DNA of 32,138 nt, from positions 1 through 32,138 of the IMG/VR virus record IMGVR_UViG_3300049846_000900. One strand, 5' to 3'. The notes beneath the pieces are model-generated. The model was not told the origin of the DNA, made no database searches, and worked only from the letters and a program-made list of their open reading frames with translations. Position 1 is the first letter of the stretch; each line of letters begins with the position of its first letter. The DNA is from a virus. Below, in pieces: positions 21,952-32,000 of this stretch. The position numbers and the translations under genes were made by a program.

Positions 21952-22515
21952 ATGATTACTAAACTATTTGCTGGTGCTGCGATTCTTGCGTTCGCTGCTC
22001 CTACTTTCGCCGCTGATCCGGCCACCGTTCCCGCAGAAGTAAACAGTCAGATTACTGATGCTGTTCCTGCTACTCCCGCTACTCATGGTCTACGTGGATC
22101 CTACGCGGGTGCTGGTGTTGCAATTGGTGTCAATGGCCAGGGCGCTGCCCCATCTGTTATAGGAAGACTTGATCTTCGTGAACTGGATGTAAAGGCGCCA
22201 CTTTCTTTCCGCCCTCAGGTCACATTCTCAGATTATTCTGAGGCTGCTCTTGGACTTACTTATGATTTTGCTGTGGGCGAAAAGATTAATGTTTATGTTG
22301 GAGGAGGAGTTGCTTTCCGTGAATCTGGTCCAAGTTATTGGGGATGGCGTCCTGAGCGGGGCATTCTTACCAGACGTGATGCAACAGTTGGATATGTTCA
22401 GGGTGGTGTAGAGAAAGAGATTGCTGAGAATGTTGTTCTTTTTGGTGATCTTAAGTATGGACTTGGTAATGGATCCACACTCGTTCCAACTGTGGGTGCA
22501 GCATGGCGTTTCTGA
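21952..22515 (+). CDS. Outer-membrane beta-barrel protein with signal peptide
   Basis: 187 residues. The N-terminus is a clear signal peptide (MITKLFAGAAILAFAAPTFA, cleavage after A20). Next is a short A/P/T-rich linker (to about residue 45), then alternating amphipathic strands with G-rich turns (GLTYDFAVGEKINVYVGGGVAF, GYVQGGVEKEIAENVVLFGDLKYG). It ends in W-R-F, the usual C-terminal aromatic signal for the BAM complex. This fits a small opacity-type or OmpA-like 8-strand barrel. It has its own promoter and terminator, so it is an independent unit. Role unknown; surface change in the infected cell is a possibility. Confidence 0.75.
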   Translation: MITKLFAGAAILAFAAPTFAADPATVPAEVNSQITDAVPATPATHGLRGSYAGAGVAIGVNGQGAAPSVIGRLDLRELDVKAPLSFRPQVTFSDYSEAALGLTYDFAVGEKINVYVGGGVAFRESGPSYWGWRPERGILTRRDATVGYVQGGVEKEIAENVVLFGDLKYGLGNGSTLVPTVGAAWRF

Positions 22516-22532
22516 TCTAGTATAGATATTAC

Positions 22533-22555
22533 GGGGGATTCTTCCCCCTTTTTTT
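22533..22555 (+). terminator. Intrinsic terminator after the OMP gene
   Basis: GGGGGA (22533-22538) pairs with TCCCCC (22543-22548) around TTCT, followed by seven T (22549-22555). A classic strong terminator. Confidence 0.9.
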
Positions 22556-22573
22556 ATTCTTTGGAGAAGTTGA

Positions 22574-23830
<1,257 letters not shown>

Positions 23831-23852
23831 AATTTAGTATTGGGATAGGAAT

Positions 23853-24539
23853 ATGACTGTAGATCTTCACAATTTTTTTGAATTTTTTGATCCGACTAAT
23901 CCGAAGCATGTTGCTGCTGTGGAGCAGTTGGAAGTTGATATGCAGAAAAAGTGCGTGGAGTTATTGGATGAAGGTGCCAATTGGGTTCGTATCTATAGAA
24001 CGAAATTACAAGAAGATATTCTAAATGTCCCATATTATCCACAGACAGATAATTATAGAGATAAAGATAGAACATGCAATAGTTCCTCCTGTGCTATGTG
24101 TTTGGAATACTTAAAGCCTGGAACACTTAAGGGGGAACGTGGAGATGATGAATACCTTAGAAAGGTGTTTGCGATTGGAGATTCTCCCGATCATTCTGTT
24201 CAAACCAGAGTGTTAAAATCATATGGAGTGGAGAGTAGTTTCACACAAACTATGGGATTTTCTGACCTAGATAAACAACTTGAAAATGGAAAACCAGTTG
24301 TTCTAGGAATTCTTCATCGTGGACCTTTGACTAGACCTTATGGCGGGCATATGATTGTTGCCATAGGAAAAACCAAAGATGGTGATTATGTTGTCAATGA
24401 TCCATATGGATCCTTAAATGATGGATATACTGGACCAGTTACAAATGGAAAGAGAGTTGTATATAAAAGGAATGTATTGGAATATCGCTGGTTGACACAA
24501 AAAGTTGATAAAACAGGTTGGGGCAGGACATTCTCATGA
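23853..24539 (+). CDS. C39-like cysteine peptidase
   Basis: 228 residues. The N-terminal ~55 residues are helical. The papain-like C39 domain then begins with VPYYPQTDNYRDKDRTCNSSSCAM (Q64 oxyanion position, C75 as the likely nucleophile), with GGHMIVAIGK (H166) and VNDPYG (D183) completing the triad. The family includes bacteriocin-processing and cell-wall-associated peptidases. It overlaps the lysozyme gene by 4 bases (ATGA), so a role in lysis or wall penetration is likely but unproven. Confidence 0.78.
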   Translation: MTVDLHNFFEFFDPTNPKHVAAVEQLEVDMQKKCVELLDEGANWVRIYRTKLQEDILNVPYYPQTDNYRDKDRTCNSSSCAMCLEYLKPGTLKGERGDDEYLRKVFAIGDSPDHSVQTRVLKSYGVESSFTQTMGFSDLDKQLENGKPVVLGILHRGPLTRPYGGHMIVAIGKTKDGDYVVNDPYGSLNDGYTGPVTNGKRVVYKRNVLEYRWLTQKVDKTGWGRTFS

Positions 24540-25162
24540 CTATGAAATTTAAAGATGCTGCATTTTGGTATAATCAGGAATCTCATCAAATGGATGCCTG
24601 GGATTATCTTCAAGAACATGTTGATGAAAGTGTTTTAGATCACTTTACAAAAATTTATAGAAAGGAAGTTTCTATTCATCAATATGATTATGATAATATT
24701 CCTAAAGTTGGAGTAGATCTAATTAAGAAATATGAGGGGTGTAAATTAAAAGCATACTATGATCCCGGAACAGGAGGTCTTCCAATTACTATTGGATGGG
24801 GAAGCACCTCTAGAATGAATGGACAACCATTTAGAATTGGAGACACAATTACTCAGGAAGAAGCAGATAAACTTCTTTATGAGTCTCTACTTAAAAAGTA
24901 TCTTCCTCAACTGGAAAGAATTCCACATTGGGAAAATATGAATGATAATCAAAGAGGTGCCTTATTATCCTTTGCATATAATCTTGGCGCATATTTTTAT
25001 GGTGGCGCAAATTTTGAAACAATCACTAGAGTTTTGAAGAATGGTGAATGGAGCAAAGTTCCTGATGCATTATACCTCTATCGAAACCCTGGCAGTAGGG
25101 TAGAAGAGGGACTTCGTAAGAGAAGAATTGAGGAAGGAAATCTTTGGAGTAAATCTGTATGA
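24536..25162 (+). CDS. GH24 lysozyme (endolysin) with N-terminal module
   Basis: 208 residues from ATG 24536 (4-base overlap with the peptidase). The GH24 lysozyme domain begins near residue 60: VDLIKKYEGCKLKAYYDPGTGG, with the catalytic E-x8-D followed by PITIGWGS. It continues through NDNQRGALLSFAYNLGA and the closing GLRKRRIEEGNLW. The ~58-residue N-terminal extension (FKDAAFWYNQESHQMDAWDYLQ) is outside the catalytic domain and may target the enzyme to the wall or virion. There is no signal peptide, so a holin would be needed, or it may be virion-borne. Confidence 0.9.
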   Translation: MTMKFKDAAFWYNQESHQMDAWDYLQEHVDESVLDHFTKIYRKEVSIHQYDYDNIPKVGVDLIKKYEGCKLKAYYDPGTGGLPITIGWGSTSRMNGQPFRIGDTITQEEADKLLYESLLKKYLPQLERIPHWENMNDNQRGALLSFAYNLGAYFYGGANFETITRVLKNGEWSKVPDALYLYRNPGSRVEEGLRKRRIEEGNLWSKSV

Positions 25163-25359
25163 ATCATGTTGTCCTTCTGTCATTGTGCTTTTTGCCTTTG
25201 GCAATTATTTTTGTGGTGACGAAACTTGCATTATGGTTAACAGAAACCACTAAAGAAGTCGATTATGTCGCACATGAACCAGAACGAATCAGAGGACCAT
25301 ATTTGGAAAACCCATATGGAGATCTTGATGATGAGGAAGAGAGTGATGGAAACTGGTGA
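25159..25359 (+). CDS. Small single-pass membrane protein
   Basis: 66 residues, overlapping the lysozyme stop by 4 bases (ATGA). The N-terminus is one transmembrane helix (residues 4-27, VVLLSLCFLPLAIIFVVTKLALWL), and the rest is an acidic tail (DLDDEEESDGNW). Its place directly after the endolysin fits a holin or spanin candidate, but one helix and an acidic tail are not diagnostic. Confidence 0.65.
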   Translation: MNHVVLLSLCFLPLAIIFVVTKLALWLTETTKEVDYVAHEPERIRGPYLENPYGDLDDEEESDGNW

Positions 25360-25477
25360 GATTATTTCCAAAGCAATAAGTGATTGGTACTTTGAAAGTG
25401 GAATTCCAGAGCCCAAATGGCGCACAAAAAAAGACCCCGATTGGTGGATCGAGGAAAAGAAAAAGCATAAAGATTAG
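25346..25477 (+). CDS. Small hypothetical protein (43 aa)
   Basis: Taken from ATG 25346, behind AGGAAGAG (about 25334-25341); an upstream in-frame start at 25265 would overlap the previous gene deeply. The 43 residues begin METGEIISKAISDWYFESG and end in a basic stretch (EEKKKHKD). It overlaps the preceding gene by 14 bases. It is the last + strand gene before the minus-strand block; only four bases separate the convergent stops. Confidence 0.5.
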   Translation: METGEIISKAISDWYFESGIPEPKWRTKKDPDWWIEEKKKHKD

Positions 25478-25481
25478 ATTG

Positions 25482-25739
25482 TCAATAAAAAATATCAATA
25501 GGTTGAGAGCTATTATCGGTTGACCCTATAGTTGCGACTTTTAGGTGCTTCTGAAAATTAGCTCTTTTATATCTATGGATAAAAATATCCGGACACCAAT
25601 TAGTTTCTGTGTATTGAATATCGTCTTTATTGATTAAATTCAAAAATTTCTCTACAGTATAATTGTTATACACACCTGTCTGTATATACCCATCATGTAG
25701 AATGATGGTATTTTCATTTAACTGATAAACATACAGCAT
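25482..25739 (-). CDS. Hypothetical protein (85 aa)
   Basis: Minus-strand gene starting at ATG 25739; a TTG at 25748 overlapping the previous stop (TTGA) is the alternative. It begins MLYVYQLNENTIILHDGYIQ and has a mixed beta/alpha look with late TNWCPDIFIHRYKR. No family is recognised. It is the last gene of the minus-strand block, facing the + strand gene ending at 25477. Confidence 0.55.
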   Translation of the reverse strand: MLYVYQLNENTIILHDGYIQTGVYNNYTVEKFLNLINKDDIQYTETNWCPDIFIHRYKRANFQKHLKVATIGSTDNSSQPIDIFY

Positions 25740-25744
25740 AATAA

Positions 25745-26110
25745 TCAATGTGAGGGATTATAAAGAAAGTTTAAAACAGAGAGATTAGATGCTTCAAAGT
25801 GTAAATGTGGGCCAGTAGACCAAGAACCTGTATTGCCACAAGTTCCTATTTGTTCACCAGTTTTATAGGAACCCGCAGGTTTCATCGTATCCATATGACT
25901 ATATCGGGTTTCCAATCCATCAGAACTCACTAGAATAAATGTGTTTCCATGAGTGTGAGATGTGCTTCCTCTTCCAACACCATCATGAGCAGCGTATATA
26001 GGTTCACCAACCATACATGCAATATCAATCGCTTGATGATGCTCTCTTATTCTCTGCGTCACAACTCCATGCATGGGAATTGTGAGTGATGCTAGAAGTT
26101 CTAGGATCAT
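25745..26110 (-). CDS. M23-family peptidase (LytM-like), single domain
   Basis: 121 residues: a minimal LytM domain with all zinc ligands in order. H25-x3-D29 lies in HQAIDIA and H104 in GPHLHFE, with the additional histidine H72 in RYSHMD. The pattern GEPIYAAHDG ... GNTFILVSSDG ... GEQIGTCGNTG is standard. It cuts peptidoglycan cross-links. There is no signal peptide or binding domain. The start overlaps the nuclease stop by 4 bases, indicating one transcript. Confidence 0.85.
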   Translation of the reverse strand: MILELLASLTIPMHGVVTQRIREHHQAIDIACMVGEPIYAAHDGVGRGSTSHTHGNTFILVSSDGLETRYSHMDTMKPAGSYKTGEQIGTCGNTGSWSTGPHLHFEASNLSVLNFLYNPSH

Positions 26111-26505
26111 AGTTCTGCTAGTGTATGAAGGTCTTCTCCTGCACGATTTCCCCCATCATAAGACCATGCGTATCCGTTGGCAAGCATGAATTCATTGGCA
26201 GTTACGTCTCTGCCTTCTTTATAGACTATTCCCAATCCTCTTCCATACTTATCTTCAATACTAGTGCTGACGAAAATTAGTTTTTCATCGCCACTGGTAA
26301 GATATTCTTGAAGTTTTTCTTTTGCCCTTAGTCCATATGCCTTTACGTTTTCATCTAACGTGCGACACTCTGGAGCATCAATATCCAATAATCTGATATT
26401 CTTTTCAAGATATGTATGAAATCCTAGATCGATTCTTGCTACAAAAGAATCTCCATCAATTACTCTAACAATTTCTTTGATGTAATATGTGTACATTTTA
26501 ATCAT
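26107..26505 (-). CDS. Staphylococcal-nuclease-like (SNase) protein
   Basis: 132 residues from ATG 26505 (ATG 26496 is the alternative; the longer upstream frame overlaps another gene). It has the SNase fold marks: VIDGDSF (D17, D19), IRLLDIDAPE (R38, D43, E46), DKYGRGLG (R89) and ANGYAW, which map on the catalytic Arg35, Asp40, Glu43 and Arg87 of the staphylococcal enzyme. It would be a calcium-dependent DNA/RNA endo-exonuclease. Without a signal peptide it may act in the cell on host DNA. Confidence 0.85.
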   Translation of the reverse strand: MIKMYTYYIKEIVRVIDGDSFVARIDLGFHTYLEKNIRLLDIDAPECRTLDENVKAYGLRAKEKLQEYLTSGDEKLIFVSTSIEDKYGRGLGIVYKEGRDVTANEFMLANGYAWSYDGGNRAGEDLHTLAEL

Positions 26506-26626
26506 CCGACTCTTCTTTGATTTGCATTTCTGCGTTTGCTTCCTGTAAAATTGAGAATACCCAATAGAGGGTTCCAGCCATAACCATAGCAAGACCGAAA
26601 GCAACTTCCCAGGGAAATCCATTCAT
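26498..26626 (-). CDS. Small membrane protein (42 aa)
   Basis: ATG 26626 to TAA 26498, 42 residues, with one transmembrane helix (residues about 7-29, VAFGLAMVMAGTLYWVFSIL) and an acidic C-terminus (QIKEESDD). It overlaps the upstream gene by 4 bases (ATGA) and the nuclease gene by 8 bases, a chain typical of phage operons and good evidence that it is translated. Function unknown. Confidence 0.65.
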   Translation of the reverse strand: MNGFPWEVAFGLAMVMAGTLYWVFSILQEANAEMQIKEESDD

Positions 26627-26799
26627 TTTAATTCTCCAAATTTAGTTATTATATCAGAAATATCTTCAGGTGTCGAGCAATATATTAGAGCAGATGATAG
26701 TTCTTTTTTGTGCGAATCGTAAAGATCAAGTTTACATAAATCCGGTCCAACAATAGAAAACCCCACCACATTAATTGTTAGTAGTGTAAATAGAATCAT
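26623..26799 (-). CDS. Small protein with signal-like N-terminus (58 aa)
   Basis: ATG 26799 to TGA 26623, 58 residues. Begins MILFTLLTINVVGFSIVG, a hydrophobic signal-anchor-like stretch, then a soluble part (LCKLDLYDSHKKELSSALIYC) with two cysteines, C22 and C41. Overlaps of 4 bases with the genes on both sides (ATGA) support it. The family is not recognised; a secreted or inner-membrane-anchored role is inferred. Confidence 0.6.
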   Translation of the reverse strand: MILFTLLTINVVGFSIVGPDLCKLDLYDSHKKELSSALIYCSTPEDISDIITKFGELK

Positions 26800-26987
26800 C
26801 TTCCCTCTTCTTTATGAATCCAGGTTTTGAGTTCATTAACATATGCTCTAAGCATGGATGCTTTTTCCAGATGCCAAGTATCTCCACTCTTGAAATATTC
26901 TTGAGTGTGATTGTCAATTGCCTTTAAAATATTATGAATCGGAGCATTCCAAGGCTCACGCTTTGGAGTATTCCATTCTCTTGGCAT
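26796..26987 (-). CDS. Small hypothetical protein (63 aa)
   Basis: 63 residues starting MPREWNTPKREPWNAPIHNI. It is soluble and Trp-rich, with a helical central part (LEKASMLRAYVNELKTWIHK). It overlaps the next minus-strand gene by 4 bases and lies seven bases from the Lys-rich gene upstream. No motif is recognised. Confidence 0.65.
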   Translation of the reverse strand: MPREWNTPKREPWNAPIHNILKAIDNHTQEYFKSGDTWHLEKASMLRAYVNELKTWIHKEEGR

Positions 26988-26993
26988 AATACC

Positions 26994-27104
26994 TCACTTC
27001 TTTTTGCCGCCGTTTTTTGCTTTCTTAGCAGTTGTATTTCCTTGATTCTGTTTACCTTGCTTAGCGGGACCTTTTTTTGAACCTTTGTTTGCGGATTTGG
27101 CCAT
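26994..27104 (-). CDS. Tiny lysine-rich basic protein (36 aa)
   Basis: ATG 27104 to TGA 26994. It begins MAKSANKGSKKGPAKQGK and ends KNGGKKK; about a third of residues are lysine, the rest mostly G, A, N, Q, S and T, with no hydrophobic core. It looks like an unfolded nucleic-acid-binding tail, similar in composition to histone H1-type tails. A CTAAATA box (27136-27130 on this strand) lies upstream. It is the first gene of the minus-strand block. Confidence 0.6.
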   Translation of the reverse strand: MAKSANKGSKKGPAKQGKQNQGNTTAKKAKNGGKKK

Positions 27105-27129
27105 GTCCGTAACTAGAAGTAGATATTGA

Positions 27130-27136
27130 TATTTAG
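27130..27136 (-). promoter_or_regulatory. Late-type CTAAATA box, minus strand
   Basis: TATTTAG on the + strand reads CTAAATA on the minus strand, 26 bases before the Lys-rich gene. With the + strand box at 27152-27159 it makes a divergent promoter pair. Confidence 0.4.
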
Positions 27137-27151
27137 GAGGTTATCGCTTAT

Positions 27152-27159
27152 AATAAATA
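27152..27159 (+). promoter_or_regulatory. Late promoter box AATAAATA before the fibre gene
   Basis: NATAAATA box, 26 bases upstream of GTG 27185, as expected for a late virion gene. Confidence 0.55.
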
Positions 27160-27184
27160 TTCCTATAAGTAAGTGATTGTAATA

Positions 27185-29014
27185 GTGGCACTTAAGAGAC
27201 CATCGGATTATTTTAAGAAGAAGGAAGACTCTGTTTCAGTTGACAGCACGATTCAAAGTGTGTCGAAGGATGTCAATCTGAACACGTTTTCTGCTGCATT
27301 TGAATCTTTTAAAAGCAATCTAGAAAAGATCGAAGTTCTTTCTGAATTTTCTGAGACTCTGGACAATTACAGAATTAATATAGAAAGAGTAAATCATCTT
27401 TCTAGTAGAGTTGATGATGTTCAATCCGAAATACAAAATCTTTTAAAAAGGGAAGATCTTGATCGTGCTATGATGTCTCAACTTATTGTAGTTGAGCAAA
27501 GCATATCAGAACTTCAAAATAAAGTTAAAGGAATAAATCAGAAGAATCTGACAGAAATTAGACTGGATGTTTCTACACTAACTCAGTCTGTAAATGAATT
27601 TCTGGAGATCGAAGTTCCAAAGTATAAAAAGTTAATAGTTGATTCTGAATATAGGACTAACAGTAGATATGAGGAATTAGAGGAGAATGTTAATCAAACT
27701 CTTGATGGAATTGGTGAGTTTGTAGATAAGAAGTATGAAGAACTTACAAGCACATTAGAGAGTATCAATGAAAGCAGCCTTTCGGTAATATTAAAAGAAT
27801 TTCAGGTGCTGGATAAAACAGTATCTGAATTGGATGTTGATAGAATCAAGGCACTTCCATCAAAAGTCGATAGGGAATTAAAAGAGGTTGAGCAGTATAA
27901 GGAAGATCTTACTAAGAAAATATCCGATCTGGAAGTTGAGATACTTCGTAATGAATCACATATCAAAACTCAGAATGAATATATTGAAAATATTCAGGAA
28001 GAACTCATTCGTGACGTAATTAAAAAAATACCAGTAGATAGACTTGAAGAAAAAAGTCACGAATTAAATAAAAAATTAAACAGACTGGAAGAGGTCTTTA
28101 ATAAGTTTAATGAAAGAGAGATTCTTACAGAAACAATTATTGTTGATGCGCCATCAACAAAAAATTCAGATCCAGTAACGCCTCTTGATCAGAATTTTGT
28201 AACTCTGCAGCAACTTCAGGAACATTACAGAATATTCATTAATCGTGTTCAGCAGCAGCTTGCTTCTATTGGTGGTGGCGGTGAAACTCGTCTTGAATTC
28301 CTAGATGATATTGATAGAGATAGTGCTAAAGTCGATGGAAAATATCTAAGATATGATAGTTCGACTGGAAAATGGGTCGGAGCATCAGCCGGCGGTGCAG
28401 GATCACAAGATCTTAATACCACTCTTGGGTTAGGAAATACATCCTCATTGGGAATGAGTGTTGGAGTTGTAACTGCATCTGGGTTTGTTGGTAATGGATC
28501 CAATTTAACCGGAATCGTAACATCCTTAACTGCTGGATCTGGAATTTCAATAAATCAATCCACAGGAAATGTTACTATTAGTGCTACGGGAGGCGCCGGA
28601 AATTCTTACTGGGTTGCGGCTGGCGCTGGCATTCACACCTTGTCCAATATTGGTGTTGGAACCACTAATGCGACTTCAAGATTAACAGTTTCCGGAGATG
28701 GATATTTTACTGGAATAGTAACTGCGACAGATTTTAACTCCGCATCTGATGTCAATCTAAAGCAAAACATAAGTGTAATTGACAGTCCGTTAGATAAAGT
28801 TATTAAACTGCAAGGTGTAAATTTCCAGTGGAAAGAAAGTGGCAGAAATTCATTGGGCGTGATTGCTCAAGAAGTTGAAAAAGTTTTGCCCGAATTGGTG
28901 TCTGGCGAAGAAAGCAAAACAGTGAATTATAATGGATTAATTGGTCTTTTAATAGAATGTGTGAAGCAGCAACAAATTGAGATAGAAGATCTTAAAAAAC
29001 GCATTGATAAATAA
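27185..29014 (+). CDS. Fibre-like structural protein with C-terminal S74 chaperone
   Basis: 609 residues from GTG 27185 (MALKRPSDYF); GTG 27173 is an in-frame alternative. Residues about 20-330 are long heptad-patterned coiled coil (E/K/L-rich). A glycine-rich bend follows (SIGGGGETRLEFL), then a short beta-rich zone with GVVTASGFVGNGSNLTGIV near residues 430-445. The last ~90 residues are an intramolecular chaperone of endosialidase (peptidase S74): ASDVNLKQNI, GVNFQWK, GVIAQEVEKVLPELV, VNYNGLIGLLIECV. These domains trimerise phage fibres and are usually cleaved off themselves. A virion fibre or whisker-type protein. Confidence 0.85.
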   Translation: MALKRPSDYFKKKEDSVSVDSTIQSVSKDVNLNTFSAAFESFKSNLEKIEVLSEFSETLDNYRINIERVNHLSSRVDDVQSEIQNLLKREDLDRAMMSQLIVVEQSISELQNKVKGINQKNLTEIRLDVSTLTQSVNEFLEIEVPKYKKLIVDSEYRTNSRYEELEENVNQTLDGIGEFVDKKYEELTSTLESINESSLSVILKEFQVLDKTVSELDVDRIKALPSKVDRELKEVEQYKEDLTKKISDLEVEILRNESHIKTQNEYIENIQEELIRDVIKKIPVDRLEEKSHELNKKLNRLEEVFNKFNEREILTETIIVDAPSTKNSDPVTPLDQNFVTLQQLQEHYRIFINRVQQQLASIGGGGETRLEFLDDIDRDSAKVDGKYLRYDSSTGKWVGASAGGAGSQDLNTTLGLGNTSSLGMSVGVVTASGFVGNGSNLTGIVTSLTAGSGISINQSTGNVTISATGGAGNSYWVAAGAGIHTLSNIGVGTTNATSRLTVSGDGYFTGIVTATDFNSASDVNLKQNISVIDSPLDKVIKLQGVNFQWKESGRNSLGVIAQEVEKVLPELVSGEESKTVNYNGLIGLLIECVKQQQIEIEDLKKRIDK

Positions 29015-29046
29015 TAAAGACTACCTAGCGTAACGCGAAGACGGTA

Positions 29047-32000
29047 ATGGCAATTAAAATACAAGGATCTACCATTATTGATGATGGTAGAAATATAGTT
29101 AATGCTGGTATTGTAACCGCGTCAGGATTTGTTGGAAATCTGACGGGAACTGCCACTACCGCTGGTATAGCAACTTATGCATCCACAGCAGGAGTCTCTA
29201 CTTATGCTTCTAATGCTGGAGTCTCTACTAGTGTTAGTGGTGGTCCAGGAAGTCTAACCCAACTTAACGTATCTGGTGTTACTACTTTAAGCACAACTAA
29301 TACCAATTCTTTAGTCGCCACCCAACTCAATGTTTCTGGTATAACAACTCTAGATGGAACTGGAGTGACGCAATTAAACGTATCCGGAGTTTCTACATTT
29401 TCAAATAATATTAATGTAATTGGATCTGCTACTTCTGTTGGAATTAGAACCAATGATTATGTTGCAGCATTTGTAGTAGGAAATGTTTCAAATGTCGTTG
29501 TTAATAGAGGGGCAACTGCTTTTAAGACACTCCCAAATAGCAGCACAGTTGCTGAATCGGCAATTTACATTGAAGAGCAAAATGGCAGCGAAGGTTGGTA
29601 TTTGAATGTTGACGTTGATGGGGACCTCAACTTCAACAATTCATCCTCAGCAATAAACTCTGTTGAATTTATAGATGCAACTGATGACGTTCTAATTAGA
29701 AAAGGTCATCTTGGCATTTTAACTACAACAGCAACTGATGCCTTAACTGTTTTTGGAAATGCAACGATCACTGGTGTTACTACACTAACAACCACCACCA
29801 CATCATCATTAAATGCAACACAACTTAATGTTTCTGGTGTTTCTACCTTTGCTGGAATTACTACGGTCACTGGATCCACGCTATTCTCCAAGCAACTATG
29901 GGTTTCTGGCGTCTCAACAGTAACAGACCTAAAGGCAACTCAAACTACAATCACTGGGGTTTCAACCCTTGGTGTCACTGGAGCATCACAACTTAATGTA
30001 TCCGGTGTAACAACAGTAACTGATCTCAAAGCAACTCAGACCACCATTACTGGAGTCTCAACATTAGGAATCGTTAATGGTTCCCAATTAAGTATCACTG
30101 GTGTCTCAACAGTAACTGATCTCAAAGCAACTCAGACCACCATTACTGGAGTCTCAACTTTAGGTGTTACTGGGGCATCTCAACTTAATGTTTCTGGTGT
30201 TTCTACCTTTGCTGGAATTACTACAGTTACTGGATCAACATTATTCTCTAAGCAACTATGGGTTTCTGGTGTCTCAACAGTAACTGATCTCAAAGCAACT
30301 CAAACTACAATCACTGGTGTTTCTACTTTAGGTGTTACTGGGGCATCTCAACTTAATGTTTCTGGAGTCTCAACAGTAACTGATCTCAAAGCAACTCAAA
30401 CTACAATCACTGGTGTTTCAACTCTTGGTGTTGTTAATGGATCTCAATTAAGTATCACTGGTGTCTCAACAGTAACTGATCTTAAGGCAACTCAAACTAC
30501 TATTACTGGAGTTTCCACTTTAGGAATCGTTAATGGGTCTCAGTTGAGTATTACTGGAGTTTCTACTTTAAGTACAACTAATACGAATTCCTTAGGAGCA
30601 TCACAACTCAATGTAACTGGTGTGACTACACTGGGTGGGATTACCACAATCACCGGATCGACTTTGTATGCTAAGCAAATAAATGCTACTGGGGTAATCA
30701 CTGCATCATCATTTCATGGTGATGGTTCTGGATTGACCGGAATAATTGCAGCAGGATCTGGAATTGTAGTTCAGGACGATGGATCCACCGTTGGAACCGC
30801 TGGGACAATTGATTTTGGATCAAATCTATCAGTAAGTTTTTCATTAGGAATTGCAACAATTACTGCTACAGGAGGAAATTCTGCATATGCTTCTAATGCC
30901 GGTGTAGCAACTTATGCATCCACAGCAGGAGTCTCTACTTATGCATCCACAGCAGGAGTCTCCACTAGTGTTAATGGCGGAACTGGAGATTTAACTCAAC
31001 TTAATGTCACTGGAGTATCTACTCTAGGTGTCACTGGAGTATCACAACTTAATGTTTCTGGAGTCTCAACAGTAACTGATCTCAAAGCAACTCAGACCAC
31101 TATTACTGGAGTTTCCACTTTAGGAATCGTTAATGGGTCTCAGTTGAGTATTACTGGAGTTTCTACTTTAAGTACAACTAATACGAATTCCTTAGGAGCA
31201 TCACAACTCAATGTAACTGGTGTTACAACACTAAGCACTACCAATACTAATGCCTTAGGTGCAACTCAACTTAACGTATCCGGAGTTTCTACTCTAGGTG
31301 TTGTTAATGGATCTCAGTTGAGTATTACTGGAGTTACTACTGTAACAGACCTAAAGGCAACTCAGACCACAATCACTGGGGTTTCCACTTTAGGAATCGT
31401 TAATGGTTCCCAATTAAGCATCACTGGTGTTACTACCGTAGGAGATATTAAAGCAACTCAAACAACAATTACTGGAGTCTCAACTTTAGGTGTTGTTAGT
31501 GGATCTCAGTTGAGTATCACTGGAGTCTCAACTTTTGCTGGAATCACTACAGTTACTGGATCAACTTTATTTGCTAAGCAACTTGATGTATCCGGTGTCT
31601 CAACAGTAACTGATCTTAAGGCAACTCAAACTACAATTACTGGAGTCTCAACTTTAGGTGTTGTTAATGGATCTCAATTAAGTATCACTGGTGTCTCAAC
31701 AGTAACTGATCTCAAAGCAACTCAAACTACAATTACTGGAGTCTCAACTTTAGGTGTCACTGGAGCATCACAGCTTAATGTATCCGGTGTCACGACAGTA
31801 ACTGATCTTAAGGCAACTCAAACTACAATTACTGGAGTATCTACTCTAGGTGTCACTGGAGTATCACAACTTAATGTTTCTGGAGTCTCAACAGTAACTG
31901 ATCTTAAGGCAACTCAGACCACTATTACTGGTGTTTCTACTTTAGGAATCGTTAATGGGTCTCAACTGAGTATCACTGGAGTTACAACACTAAGCACTAC

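Noticed and set aside
29202-29891. Minus-strand open frames opposite the giant fibre gene
   Set aside because: They arise from the repeat composition (Thr/Val-rich on the antisense strand) and have no starts with ribosome-binding sites.
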